A DNA stretch of 64,000 nucleotides from positions 352,678 through 416,677 of the forward strand of contig NZ_LMEP01000024.1 in NCBI RefSeq assembly GCF_001426405.1. The letters are read 5' to 3'. A program made the translations under genes and the position numbers. This DNA comes from Streptomyces sp. Root1304. GTDB taxonomy: Bacteria; Actinomycetota; Actinomycetes; Streptomycetales; Streptomycetaceae. Below the pieces are notes generated by a model. It did no database searches. It saw only the letters and a list, made by a program, of their open reading frames with translations, and was not told the origin of the DNA. Positions 57,783 through 64,000 of the stretch are shown here, piece after piece (the first letter of the stretch is position 1; each line of letters begins with the position of its first letter).

Positions 57783-58019
57783 TCAGTTGCGGTACGACTC
57801 GACCTCGGTCGCCGGGCGGACCGCCGCCGTGTCCGGGTCCTCGCCGAACTCCGCTTTCGCGCGTCGCTGGCGCAGCAGGTCCCAGCACTGGTCCAGGCGG
57901 ACCTCCAGGTCGGCGAGGCGGGCCCGTTCCTCGGGGAGGAGGCCGCCCGTGCGCTGTCTCAGGGCGCGTTCCTCCTCGACGAGGGCGCCGATGTCGTCCA
58001 GGATCTCCTCGTTGTCCAT
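57783..58019 (-). CDS. DUF2630 family small protein
   Basis: 78 residues: MDNEEILDDIGALVEEERALRQR...RLADLEVRLDQCWDLLRQRRAKAEFGEDPD is the DUF2630 signature, an amphipathic coiled-coil-like helix pair with a conserved C-terminal RQRRAxxEFGxDP. Function unknown. It starts 18 bp after the stop of the exo/endonuclease-like gene on the same strand, so probably is part of that operon, and is followed by the FUSC gene. Confidence 0.85.
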   Translation of the reverse strand: MDNEEILDDIGALVEEERALRQRTGGLLPEERARLADLEVRLDQCWDLLRQRRAKAEFGEDPDTAAVRPATEVESYRN

Positions 58020-58037
58020 GCCCTCCAGCGTGGCGGA

Positions 58038-59021
58038 TCAGCGCCCGGCGTGCAGGTCGAGATCGGCCAGGAGCGCCCGGTGGTCCGTTCCGGCGAGGTC
58101 GAGGAAGCGGGTGCCCCTGACGGTGAAGTCGTCGGTGACCAGGACGTGGTCGATCTGGACGTACGGGGGCAGCGGGCCCTCCACGGGCCAGCTGGGGGTG
58201 CGGCCCGCGCCCGCGAGCCGGGCCGCGTCGTGGAGTCCGCCGCCGTCGAGGACGGCGCGGAAGGCGGCGTGGTCCTGGGAGGCGTTGAAGTCGCCGGCGA
58301 CGAGCTGGGGGCCGCCGGGCGCGGTGGCGTCCCGCAGCTGTCCCAGTTCCCGTTTCCACAGGTCCACCTGGCCCGGCAGCGGCGGCATGGGGTGCGCGAG
58401 CTGGAGCCGTACGGTCCGGCCGCCGATCTCCGCCGTGGCGCCCGGCATGCCCATGGTCGTCGGGAGCATGTGCCAGTCGCGGAGCGGGAAGGCGCTGAGG
58501 ATCACGGAGCCGGCCGAGCCGTCCTCCTCGACGGAGGCGTAGTGGGGGAGTTCGGCGGCGAAGGCCCGGGTGAGGGTGCGCCCGCAGGCGCGGTCGCACT
58601 CCGAGACGAAGACGAGCTGGGGCCGCTCGCGCCGGACGGCGGTGACGAGCGCGCCGGTGGCCCCGCTGAACTCGACGTTCGAGGCGAGGACCCGGAGCCG
58701 GGCCACCACGGGCCCCCGCGCGGTGGTGCGGTCGGGCCCGTAGGGCAGCACCGTCCAGACGGTGGCCGCGAGGACCACGGCGGCGACCGCCGCGAGGATC
58801 CGGCGGCGGGCGAGGGCGGCGAGCAGCAGTCCGAGGGCGGCGGGGACCGCGAACCAGGGGAGGAGGGAGAGCAGTTGGGGGACGGGCGTGACCGCGTCGG
58901 TGTCCAGCAGACGGCAGGCGGTGAGCACGGCGGGCGCGGCCAGGAGCAGCCCTGCGACCCAGGCCGTGACGCGGTGCCTGGGTCGGAGGGAGGGGTCGGG
59001 TCGGGGTGGGGCGGGACGCAT
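58038..59021 (-). CDS. Membrane-anchored endonuclease/exonuclease/phosphatase-fold protein
   Basis: 327 residues. Three N-terminal membrane helices (VTAWVAGLLLAAPAVLTACRL; LLSLLPWFAVPAALGLLLAALA; ILAAVAAVVLAATVWTVL) are followed by the EEP catalytic domain (about 105-325): LRVLASNVEFSGATG, LVFVSECDRAC (Glu), LQLAHPMPP, LVAGDFNASQDHAAF (Asp/Asn) and a C-terminal GTDHRALLADLDL (Asp-His). The catalytic set is complete, so it is likely an active phosphodiesterase or phospholipase/nuclease working outside the membrane. The ATG at 59021 lacks a strong ribosome site. A GTG at 59051, which lies 4 nt after the lipoprotein stop, is an alternative start. Confidence 0.83.
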   Translation of the reverse strand: MRPAPPRPDPSLRPRHRVTAWVAGLLLAAPAVLTACRLLDTDAVTPVPQLLSLLPWFAVPAALGLLLAALARRRILAAVAAVVLAATVWTVLPYGPDRTTARGPVVARLRVLASNVEFSGATGALVTAVRRERPQLVFVSECDRACGRTLTRAFAAELPHYASVEEDGSAGSVILSAFPLRDWHMLPTTMGMPGATAEIGGRTVRLQLAHPMPPLPGQVDLWKRELGQLRDATAPGGPQLVAGDFNASQDHAAFRAVLDGGGLHDAARLAGAGRTPSWPVEGPLPPYVQIDHVLVTDDFTVRGTRFLDLAGTDHRALLADLDLHAGR

Positions 59022-59055
59022 CACGGGTTCGGCGGCGGGGGCTCGGTCCACGCCG

Positions 59056-59487
59056 TCAGTGTCGCAGGGCCTGTCCGATCTCCGCCTTCGTATCGCCGGA
59101 GAGGGTGCGGGTGCTGCGGGCCGTGCCGGTCTTGGACTTTCCGGCGGGGACACCGTCGATGTTCAGGACGACCGAGTCGAGGAAGTTGCCCTCGCCGTCC
59201 CGGAAGGTGACCAGGACGGTGTAGTCGGCGTCCTTGTCCTTGGGGTTGGTGGCGGTGATCTCGGCGACCGTGCGGTCGCCGTCGGTGCTCGTCGGTCCGG
59301 CGGTGACGTCGCCGGTGGCGTTCACCCCGTCCTTGACCTCCTTCATCTTCTCCTCGGCGGCCGACGCGGCGGCGGCCGTGGCGGAGGCGATGATGTCGCC
59401 CGCCGTCTCCTTGGCCTGGTCGCACCCGGTGAGGGTGAGCGTGGTGGCGGCGGTGAGTCCGAGGGCGATGCCCGCGAGGCGTCTCAT
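59056..59487 (-). CDS. Lipoprotein, hypothetical
   Basis: 143 residues. MRRLAGIALGLTAATTLTLTGCDQ is a lipoprotein signal peptide with lipobox LTGC; the mature Cys is about residue 22. An Ala/Glu/Lys-rich helix follows (ETAGDIIASATAAAASAAEEKMKEVKDGV). Then comes a beta-sandwich-like domain with DYTVLVTFRDGEGNFLDSVVLNIDGVPAGKSKTGTA, resembling FxLYD-type domains. The ATG at 59487 has GAGGGGG 6 nt upstream. It lies 11 bp after the DUF7144 gene and before the EEP gene, all in one apparent envelope operon. Confidence 0.83.
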   Translation of the reverse strand: MRRLAGIALGLTAATTLTLTGCDQAKETAGDIIASATAAAASAAEEKMKEVKDGVNATGDVTAGPTSTDGDRTVAEITATNPKDKDADYTVLVTFRDGEGNFLDSVVLNIDGVPAGKSKTGTARSTRTLSGDTKAEIGQALRH

Positions 59488-59498
59488 GGGCCGCCCCC

Positions 59499-59933
59499 TC
59501 AGTACTTCTCGTCCGGGCCGTAGGCCTCGTCCGTGGCCAGGGCCCAGATCACGAAGACCGAGATGGCCATCGAGAAGAGCGCCCACCAGGGCTGGTACGG
59601 CAGGAAGAGGAACTGGAAGAGCAGATTCAGGGAGGCCAGGGAGATACCGGCGACCCGGCCCCACTCGGCGCCCTTGAGGATGCCGAAGCCGGCGATGGCG
59701 ACCACGATGCCGAGGATGAGGTGGATCCATCCCCAGGTGGTGAGGTTGAACTTGAAGACGTAGTCGCCGACGCGGGTGTAGACGTCGTCCTCGGCGATCC
59801 CTGCGATGCCCTGGAAGACGTCCATGCACCCGGTGACCAGCATGAGGACACCGGCGAAGAGGGTGCCGCCGGAGGCCCAGGCGCCGGAGGTCGAGGGGGC
59901 CGGTTTGCGCGGTGGTGCCGTGTTCTGGCTCAT
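59499..59933 (-). CDS. DUF7144 family four-helix membrane protein
   Basis: 144 residues with four membrane helices. GTLFAGVLMLVTGCMDVFQGIAGIAEDDVY, LTTWGWIHLILGIVVAIAGFGILKGAEWGRVAGI and WALFSMAISVFVIWALATDEAY form the pattern of the actinobacterial vitamin-K-epoxide-unrelated DUF7144 family (WGWIHLxxG and GRVxGI are conserved). Function unknown. Probably the first gene of the operon continuing into the lipoprotein and EEP genes. The upstream gap to the alpha/beta hydrolase stop is 37 bp. Confidence 0.83.
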   Translation of the reverse strand: MSQNTAPPRKPAPSTSGAWASGGTLFAGVLMLVTGCMDVFQGIAGIAEDDVYTRVGDYVFKFNLTTWGWIHLILGIVVAIAGFGILKGAEWGRVAGISLASLNLLFQFLFLPYQPWWALFSMAISVFVIWALATDEAYGPDEKY

Positions 59934-59970
59934 GCCCCCATCGTCGGAGCGTTCGTACGGTTCCGAACGT

Positions 59971-60792
59971 TCAGTTGAGCCGAACGAGTGAGCGGAGGTA
60001 GCTCTCCAGTACGGCGTCGAACTCCTCGGTCCGCTCCAGGTTGGGCAGGTGCGCGGCCCGCTCGATCACGGCGAGCGTGGAGTCGGGGAGCAGCGCGTGC
60101 ATGCCCTCGGCGTCCGCGACGGGGGTGTAGGAGTCGTCCCGGCCGACGACGACGAGCGCGGGCACGGAGACGGTGGTGAGCAGCTCGCGGTAGTCGGGGC
60201 GTTCGGCCCGGCCGCGCAGGGCGGCGGCGGCACCGGCGGGGTCGCTGGAGCGCATCATGCGGTGGACGTGCGGGGCCGCGTGGGTGTTGTACGGGGCGAC
60301 CATCCGGTCCAGCACCTCGTCGGCGTACTCCCGCATCGCCTCCGCGCCGCCGGCGAGCAGCCGGTCGGCCATGGCGTTGCGGGTGGACCTGCCGTCCTCG
60401 GTCTCGGCGGCGGGGAAGGTGTCGGCGAGGACGAGGCCCCGGACGCGCCCGGGGTGGCGGCGGTAGAGCTCCATGGCGATCTGGCCGCCCATGGAGAGAC
60501 CGGCGAGGACGAAGCCGTCGACCTCCAGCCGGTCGGCGAGGGCGACGAGGTCCTCGGCGAAGTCCCCGAGGAGGGTGCGGCGGGGGGCGGTCGCGTCCGG
60601 CTTCGCGCCGAGGGGCGTGCGGCCGTAGCCGCGCAGGTCCGGGGCGATCACCCGGTGGGTGCGGGAGAAGCGGTCGATCTGCGGCTGCCACATGGTGTGG
60701 TCGAAGGGGTGGCCGTGGACGAGGAGGAGGGCGGGGCCCTCGCCCCGGTCCTCGTAGGCGATCTCGGTGTCGGCGATGCGTGCGGTGTACAT
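59971..60792 (-). CDS. Alpha/beta fold hydrolase
   Basis: 273 residues. Classical hydrolase motifs: oxyanion region LLVHGHPFDHTMW, ITxDLRGYGRTP-like VIAPDLRGYGRTPLG, nucleophile elbow GLSMGGQIAME (Ser at about 96), Asp in VVVGRDDSYTP and His in IERAAHLPNLERTEEF. It resembles 3-oxoadipate enol-lactonase/haloperoxidase-type hydrolases; the substrate is not predictable. The frame begins 10 bp from a 15-bp inverted repeat that occupies its presumed promoter. Confidence 0.88.
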   Translation of the reverse strand: MYTARIADTEIAYEDRGEGPALLLVHGHPFDHTMWQPQIDRFSRTHRVIAPDLRGYGRTPLGAKPDATAPRRTLLGDFAEDLVALADRLEVDGFVLAGLSMGGQIAMELYRRHPGRVRGLVLADTFPAAETEDGRSTRNAMADRLLAGGAEAMREYADEVLDRMVAPYNTHAAPHVHRMMRSSDPAGAAAALRGRAERPDYRELLTTVSVPALVVVGRDDSYTPVADAEGMHALLPDSTLAVIERAAHLPNLERTEEFDAVLESYLRSLVRLN

Positions 60793-60801
60793 GACCGCAG
60801 G

Positions 60802-60845
60802 CTAGGGCCTGTCGTCAACGACGGGAGTGTGACGACAGGCCCTAG
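60802..60845. repeat. 15-bp perfect inverted repeat flanked by CTAG, possible collapsed transposon ends
   Basis: CTAGGGCCTGTCGTC (60802-60816) and GACGACAGGCCCTAG (60831-60845) are exact reverse complements separated by 14 bp. The outer CTAG on both sides looks like a target duplication, and GGGCCTGTC-type ends are common on streptomycete IS elements. It lies just upstream of the alpha/beta hydrolase start, where a terminator has no gene to serve. Confidence 0.65.
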
Positions 60846-61037
60846 GTCAGCCGCAACTGCCGGGTGCGATGAGGTCGTTGTGCCCGGTGCGCCGGGGTCG
60901 GCCGACGGCGCTCCGGCACCGCGCCCACCCGGGCTCTCCTGCCGCGCCGCCGCCCTCCGGTTGCGACGGGCGGGGCCCGGGTGTGCCCTGGAGGGTGCGG
61001 GAAGCAGCAGGGGGGCGAGAGCGAAGGAGCTCCTGCC

Positions 61038-61442
61038 ATGGCCGCACACGCAGCGGTGCCCACGCGGCGCCAGTTCAGTACGCACGGCTGGGGGCTCCCG
61101 GTCACGACCGGTGTCCTGTACGGCCTCTACGCGGCGACCGTCGCCCGCCAGGGCGGCCCCACCACCCTCGGGCAGCTGTGGCTCGGCATCGTGTCGGCCG
61201 TGGTCCTCGCCGGTGGCCTGTACGCCCTGCGGGCCTACGGCCACCGGCTCCCCCGCGAGCTGCGGGCCGCGGCCTGGGGCACCCTGACGGGCATCGCGGC
61301 CGGTTTCCTCTTCAGCCTGTCCGGCGCCAGCGTGCTGTCGTCGAGCGGGCTGGGCCTCACCTTCGCCGGGGTCGCCGCCGCCGGCTCGTACTACCTCTTC
61401 TACACCCACGAGGACGCGGCGGGCCGCCCCGCGCCGTACTGA
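61038..61442 (+). CDS. Small four-helix membrane protein, hypothetical
   Basis: 134 residues with four predicted membrane helices (GLPVTTGVLYGLYAATVA; LWLGIVSAVVLAGGLYALRAYG; AAAWGTLTGIAAGFLFSLSG; LGLTFAGVAAAGSYYLFY). The N-terminal AVPTRRQFSTHGWGLPVTTG and the final YTHEDAAGRP are conserved-looking, but I do not recognise the family. The ATG at 61038 has AAGGAG 9 nt upstream. It overlaps the 3' end of the convergent membrane protein gene by 43 bp. Confidence 0.72.
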   Translation: MAAHAAVPTRRQFSTHGWGLPVTTGVLYGLYAATVARQGGPTTLGQLWLGIVSAVVLAGGLYALRAYGHRLPRELRAAAWGTLTGIAAGFLFSLSGASVLSSSGLGLTFAGVAAAGSYYLFYTHEDAAGRPAPY

Positions 61443-61963
61443 CCGGCCCCGCCCCTTCCGCCGTGGCGGCGGCGCCGGTGGTACGCGACCGCGACGGCGG
61501 CCAGCAGCACCGGCCAGGCCAGCAGCGGCGCGTAGCAGGCGATCAGCAGGGCGTCCTGGGCCGGTGAGGCCGGGACGCCCGGCCCCAGGCCCGCGTAGGA
61601 GGCGTACGCGCCCCAGCCCGCGATGGCGCACAGCCCCGCCACTCCGGCGAGGGCGGCGCCCGTCGCGGCCGTCGGGTTCACCCGGCGTCCGCCGAGGAAC
61701 GGCAGCCGGCGGGGGAAGACCTCGCCCCAGGAGCGGACGAGCCCCAGGGTCAGGAAGGCCAGGAGTTCGGACACGACGCTGAGGGAGACCACGTACACCG
61801 ACTCCCCGAAACGGAGGGGGCCGAGTCCGCTGTCCTGGGTGACCGGGAGTCCGGCGACCAGGGCGATCCGCCACAGGCCGGACGGGAGGGTGACGAGGGG
61901 GACGGCGTGGGCGGCCAGGACGGCCCAACGGGGCACGTCCGGAAGGGCCTTGAGCTTCATCAT
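61400..61963 (-). CDS. Hypothetical integral membrane protein
   Basis: 187 residues with four membrane segments (WAVLAAHAVPLVTLPSGLWRIALVAG; VYVVSLSVVSELLAFLTLGLV; AALAGVAGLCAIAGWGAYASY; ALLIACYAPLLAWPVLLAAVAVAYH). The motif VPRWAVLAAHAVPLVTLPSGLWRI occurs in many uncharacterised actinobacterial membrane proteins. The C-terminal tail is Arg/Gly-rich. Starts at either of two adjacent ATGs (61963 or 61960). A pair of palindromic 22-bp repeats lies about 90-135 bp upstream and probably controls this gene. No regulator gene of the expected type is adjacent. Confidence 0.75.
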   Translation of the reverse strand: MMKLKALPDVPRWAVLAAHAVPLVTLPSGLWRIALVAGLPVTQDSGLGPLRFGESVYVVSLSVVSELLAFLTLGLVRSWGEVFPRRLPFLGGRRVNPTAATGAALAGVAGLCAIAGWGAYASYAGLGPGVPASPAQDALLIACYAPLLAWPVLLAAVAVAYHRRRRHGGRGGAGQYGAGRPAASSWV

Positions 61964-62054
61964 GCGTCCAGCCTCGCGCCGCGGCCGGTCCCGCACGTCG
62001 CCCCGGCGACCGGTCCGCCTCCGCCGCGCGGGGGAGACGGGGTCGTCCGGGAGT

Positions 62055-62098
62055 GACAACCCCGGGTGGTCGCTCCGACAACCGCGGGTTGTCGCTCG
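62055..62098. promoter_or_regulatory. Two tandem palindromic operator-like repeats
   Basis: Two 22-bp units at 62055-62076 and 62077-62098 agree at 19 of 22 positions. Each contains the dyad ACAACC-N3-GGTTGT (perfect at 62078-62092, one mismatch pair at 62056-62070). The dyad centres are exactly 22 bp apart, two helical turns. Typical of a TetR- or MarR-type operator pair. Confidence 0.65.
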
Positions 62099-62130
62099 TG
62101 ATCCGGCGCGGTCGGCCCGCCCGCGCGACC

Positions 62131-62502
62131 CTAGCGTCCGCGCGGAGTCGTCTGCTGGACGGCCCAGCGGTTGCCGTCCGGGTCGGCGAAGTAGACGAAC
62201 GAACCCCACGGCAGGTCCGAGATCTCGCCGACCTCGATCCCGCGCGCGGTGAGCTCGCGGTGGGCCTCCTCGATGTCGGTGACGACGACCTGCATGTTGT
62301 CGAGGGAGCCCGGGGCCATCTCGGTGAGCCCCCTGCCGAAGGCGATCGAGCAGGCCGAGCCCGGCGGGGTCATCTGGACGAAGCGGATGTCCTCGCTGAC
62401 GGTCACGTCGTGGTCGGCGTGGAAGCCGACCCGCTCGTAGAAGGCCTTGGCGCGGTCGACATCGGTGACGGGGACCGCGACCAGTTCCAGCTTGATGTCC
62501 AT
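62131..62502 (-). CDS. VOC family protein (glyoxalase/bleomycin-resistance fold)
   Basis: 123 residues: MDIKLELVAVPVTDVDRAKAFYERVGFHADHDV...IRFVQMTPPGSACSIAFG...VTDIEEAHRELTARGIEVGEISDLPWGSFVYFADPDGNRWAVQQ is a complete vicinal-oxygen-chelate unit of two beta-alpha-beta-beta-beta modules. The terminal FADPDGNRW is the usual C-terminal signature. Such proteins act as metal-dependent lyases, dioxygenases or binding proteins; the substrate is unknown. The gene is monocistronic or follows the universal stress gene across a 140-bp gap filled by a 17-bp tandem repeat. Confidence 0.88.
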   Translation of the reverse strand: MDIKLELVAVPVTDVDRAKAFYERVGFHADHDVTVSEDIRFVQMTPPGSACSIAFGRGLTEMAPGSLDNMQVVVTDIEEAHRELTARGIEVGEISDLPWGSFVYFADPDGNRWAVQQTTPRGR

Positions 62503-62563
62503 GGGGGCATCATGCGCCCGGCGCGGGCCGGGCGCACGACGCCGGGGCCGGGGCCGGTCGCCC

Positions 62564-62664
62564 GCCCGTCTCGCCCACGCGTCCGTGTCGCCTACGCGCC
62601 CGTCTCGCCCACGCGTCCGTCTCGCCTACGCGTCCGTGTCGCCTACGCGTCCGTCTCGCCCCGG
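62564..62664. repeat. 17-bp tandem repeat, five full copies and one partial
   Basis: Units of the type GTCCGTCTCGCCTACGC run from 62564 to 62664 without gaps. The right-most copies include the last codons and the stop (62643-62645) of the universal stress gene, so the array appears to have grown out of that gene's 3' end. Confidence 0.88.
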
Positions 62665-63080
62665 ACCACGACCACCGGGCACGGCGCGTGCTGGGTGACG
62701 TGCGAGGAGACCGAGCCGAGCATCGCCGCCTTGAAGCCGCTGTACCCCCGGTCGCCGACGACGAGCAGGGACGCGCCCTTCGCGGCGTCGAGCAGGGCCT
62801 GCGGGGCGTTGCCGCCGACCACCGTGCGGGTGGTGGCGGCGGCCTCCTGCGGGGTGAGGGTCTGGTCGATCGACTCGTCGAGGATCTGCTTCGCGAGCCG
62901 CTCGGGGTCGAACTCCGCCGGTACGCCGGGCATCAGCGTCGCCCACGAGGCCGGGTACTCCCAGCTGATCACCGTCTGCAGGGAGTCCCCGGTCAGGGCG
63001 GCCTGCCCGGCCGCCCACTTCAACGCCCTCAGAGCGGGCTCCGATCCGTCCACGCCCACCACGATCCTGCCGCCGGCCAT
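62643..63080 (-). CDS. Universal stress protein (UspA domain)
   Basis: 145 residues, single Usp domain. GGRIVVGVDGSEPALRALKWAAGQA is the first strand/helix, and VVGDRGYSGFKAAMLGSVSSHVTQHAPCPVVVV contains the nucleotide-binding GxxGx(8-9)G(S/T) pattern, so it probably binds ATP. The ATG at 63080 has GGAGG 7 nt upstream; the longer frame adds only unconserved residues. In mycobacteria such genes often belong to the DosR regulon, but I find no convincing DosR box here. The 3' end is embedded in a 17-bp tandem repeat. Confidence 0.9.
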   Translation of the reverse strand: MAGGRIVVGVDGSEPALRALKWAAGQAALTGDSLQTVISWEYPASWATLMPGVPAEFDPERLAKQILDESIDQTLTPQEAAATTRTVVGGNAPQALLDAAKGASLLVVGDRGYSGFKAAMLGSVSSHVTQHAPCPVVVVRGETDA

Positions 63081-63144
63081 GGCCGACCTCCGTTTCGCTG
63101 TCGGGAACCCCCGGAAGGGCCTCCCCCACAACGTAACAAACCGA

Positions 63145-63768
63145 TCAATCCAGACGAAGGTCGGCCAACTGCTTCTCGAACGGGACGATCTCGTCCTCGT
63201 CCTCCCGGCGGCCGGGGCGCCCCGCGACCGTGTCGGCGAACTCGTTGCCCGCCCGGGTGATCCGGGTGGGCAGGCCCTCGGTGAACTCGTCGCCGCCCGA
63301 ACCCCAGTCCTCCGAGGCCGCGTAGACGGCGGTCGGGACGACGAGGGCCCGCAGATAGGCGAAGAGCGGCCGCATGGCGTGGTCGAGGACCAGGGAGTGC
63401 CGGGCGGTGCCGCCGGTCGCCCCGATCAGGACCGGGGTGCCGGTCAGCGCGGCCGGGTCGATCAGGTCGAAGAACGACTTGAACAGACCGCTGTAGGAGG
63501 CCGTGAAGACGGGGCTGACGGCGATGACGCCGTCCGCGCCCGTCACCGTGTCGATGGCCTCCTGGAGCTTCTCCGAGGGGAAGCCGGTGACGAAGTTCTT
63601 CGCGATGTCGACGGCCAGGTCGCGCAGTTCGACGACCTGGACGTCGACGGCGTACTCCTGCTCGGCCAGCCGGTACCGCGCGGCCTGGAGGAGCCGGTCG
63701 GCGAGCAGCCGGGTGGAGGACGGGGCGCTGAGTCCGGCGGAGACGGCGACCAGCTTCAGGGTCTGCAT
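63145..63768 (-). CDS. NAD(P)H-dependent FMN reductase (CE1759 type)
   Basis: 207-residue flavodoxin-like reductase. LKLVAVSAGLSAPSSTRLLADRLLQAA holds the phosphate-binding loop (S-x-S-S-T), VIAVSPVFTASYSGLFKSFFDLIDP the second flavin loop and PVLIGATGGTARHSLVLDHAMRPLFAYLRA a conserved third region. The sequence matches the actinobacterial LLM-partner reductases of the CE1759 group. It starts 5 bp after the LLM monooxygenase gene, so the two form a two-component flavin-dependent system in which this protein supplies reduced FMN. Confidence 0.9.
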   Translation of the reverse strand: MQTLKLVAVSAGLSAPSSTRLLADRLLQAARYRLAEQEYAVDVQVVELRDLAVDIAKNFVTGFPSEKLQEAIDTVTGADGVIAVSPVFTASYSGLFKSFFDLIDPAALTGTPVLIGATGGTARHSLVLDHAMRPLFAYLRALVVPTAVYAASEDWGSGGDEFTEGLPTRITRAGNEFADTVAGRPGRREDEDEIVPFEKQLADLRLD

Positions 63769-63772
63769 GGGG

Positions 63773-64000
63773 TCAGACCTCCTTCGAGGCGAGGACGGCG
63801 GGGTGCAGCGGGGCGCTCTCCGGCACGCCGGCCGGGCGCAGGTTCGCGAACTCCTTGCGGAGCACCGGGACGACCTCCTCGCCGAGCAGGTCGAGCTGCT
63901 CCAGGACCGTCTTGAGCGGCAGTCCGGCGTGGTCGACCAGGAACAGCTGGCGCTGGTAGTCGCCCACGTAGTCGCGGAACGACAGGGTGCGCTCGATGAC
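63773..64000 (-). CDS. LLM-class flavin-dependent monooxygenase, C-terminal part
   Basis: Partial gene: the frame is open at the window's right edge and only the last 75 residues are present (RTLSFRDYVGDYQRQLFLVDHAGLPLKTVLEQLDLLGEEVVPVLRKEFANLRPAGVPESAPLHPAVLASKEV, in shortened form). The pattern DHAGLPLKTVLEQLDLLGEEVVPVLRKEF is the C-terminal end of the bacterial luciferase-like CE1758 group, which pairs with the FMN reductase encoded immediately downstream. The substrate is unknown. Confidence 0.85.
   Translation of the reverse strand, partial: VIERTLSFRDYVGDYQRQLFLVDHAGLPLKTVLEQLDLLGEEVVPVLRKEFANLRPAGVPESAPLHPAVLASKEV

Noticed and set aside
59934..59970. GGAAC...CGA as an ECF sigma promoter before the DUF7144 gene
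   Set aside because: Spacing and -10 do not fit a defined ECF consensus well enough.
60847..61047. 66-codon minus-strand frame ending next to the 60802-60845 inverted repeat
   Set aside because: Too short and low-complexity to call a gene; mentioned only as a possible transposase tail.
63085..63120. Possible second DosR box upstream of the universal stress gene
   Set aside because: The sequence lacks the GGGAC-N4-GTCCC core; similarity is limited to a C/G-rich run.
62053..63915. 620-codon plus-strand frame over VOC, Usp and FMN reductase genes
   Set aside because: Antisense to three clear genes with intact motifs; low-complexity translation.
1..64000. tRNA, rRNA, CRISPR array, prophage or large biosynthetic cluster
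   Set aside because: No cloverleaf, rRNA-like block, regularly spaced repeats with unique spacers, phage genes or PKS/NRPS modules were seen on either strand by eye.

Overview
The window is high-GC actinobacterial chromosome, and everything points to Streptomyces: very strong third-position GC with long shadow frames, many GTG starts, bkdABC branched-chain keto-acid dehydrogenase genes, a proteasome-activator (Bpa) gene, transmembrane Ser/Thr kinases, an RsbU/SpoIIE-type phosphatase, and two ParB-binding parS-like sites. The parS sites, together with a gene order that I recall from the S. coelicolor core (kinases, DevR-like regulator, bkd genes, acyl-CoA dehydrogenase, pirin, aspS, metG), suggest an origin-proximal core region rather than a chromosome arm. 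That placement is inference. I see no rRNA, tRNA, CRISPR array or prophage.

1-7.7 kb: end of a TrkA-type K+ channel protein, a quinone oxidoreductase, bpa (minus), then a PadR regulator / ABC ATPase / FtsX-type permease locus read on the minus strand, with a parS-like site inside the permease gene and a PadR operator candidate on the regulator's own start codon. A secreted, membrane-anchored Pro/Ala-rich protein lies next to it.

7.7-13.7 kb: two divergent receptor-like Ser/Thr kinases, one with a PASTA domain and one with a Thr/Pro/Glu-rich tail, followed by a minus-strand cluster: a DevR/DosR-like response regulator, a pyridoxamine-phosphate-oxidase-like protein and an APH-fold kinase. A near-consensus DosR box precedes the oxidase-like gene.

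13.7-28 kb: bkdA-bkdB-bkdC, a parS site joined to a strong terminator, a GntR-MFS pair, a mycothiol-dependent-type enzyme, a nitrilase-family hydrolase, a MocR regulator diverging from a trans-sulfuration PLP enzyme, a LURP-one-like protein, and two cell-envelope membrane proteins.

28-42 kb: an NHLRC2-like thioredoxin/NHL protein, an M18 aminopeptidase, a FadE5-like acyl-CoA dehydrogenase, an SseB-domain protein, pirin (pirA), an AI-2E-family permease, an MBL-fold protein with a diiron-like metal motif, a PAS-GAF-PP2C-HATPase stress phosphatase and aspS.

42-46.9 kb: a small accessory patch holding a degenerate IS5-type transposase, a GNAT acetyltransferase and a winged-helix/zinc-ribbon regulator, then doxX-like and metG.

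46.9-64 kb: a two-component pair whose kinase stop codon interlocks with the stop of a convergent VWA protein carrying a long EAE/TP repeat, a PhoX-like phosphatase behind a PHO-box candidate, an APC permease, an FUSC exporter, a run of small envelope genes, an alpha/beta hydrolase next to a 15-bp inverted repeat that resembles collapsed transposon ends, a VOC protein, a universal stress protein whose 3' end seeds a 17-bp tandem repeat, and an FMN-reductase/LLM flavoprotein pair running off the end.

The most useful leads are regulatory. Several sites match known actinobacterial operators (DosR box, PHO box, parS, PadR-type and MocR-type dyads) and sit in front of genes of the matching kind. 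Several unexplained inverted or tandem repeats lie between genes.
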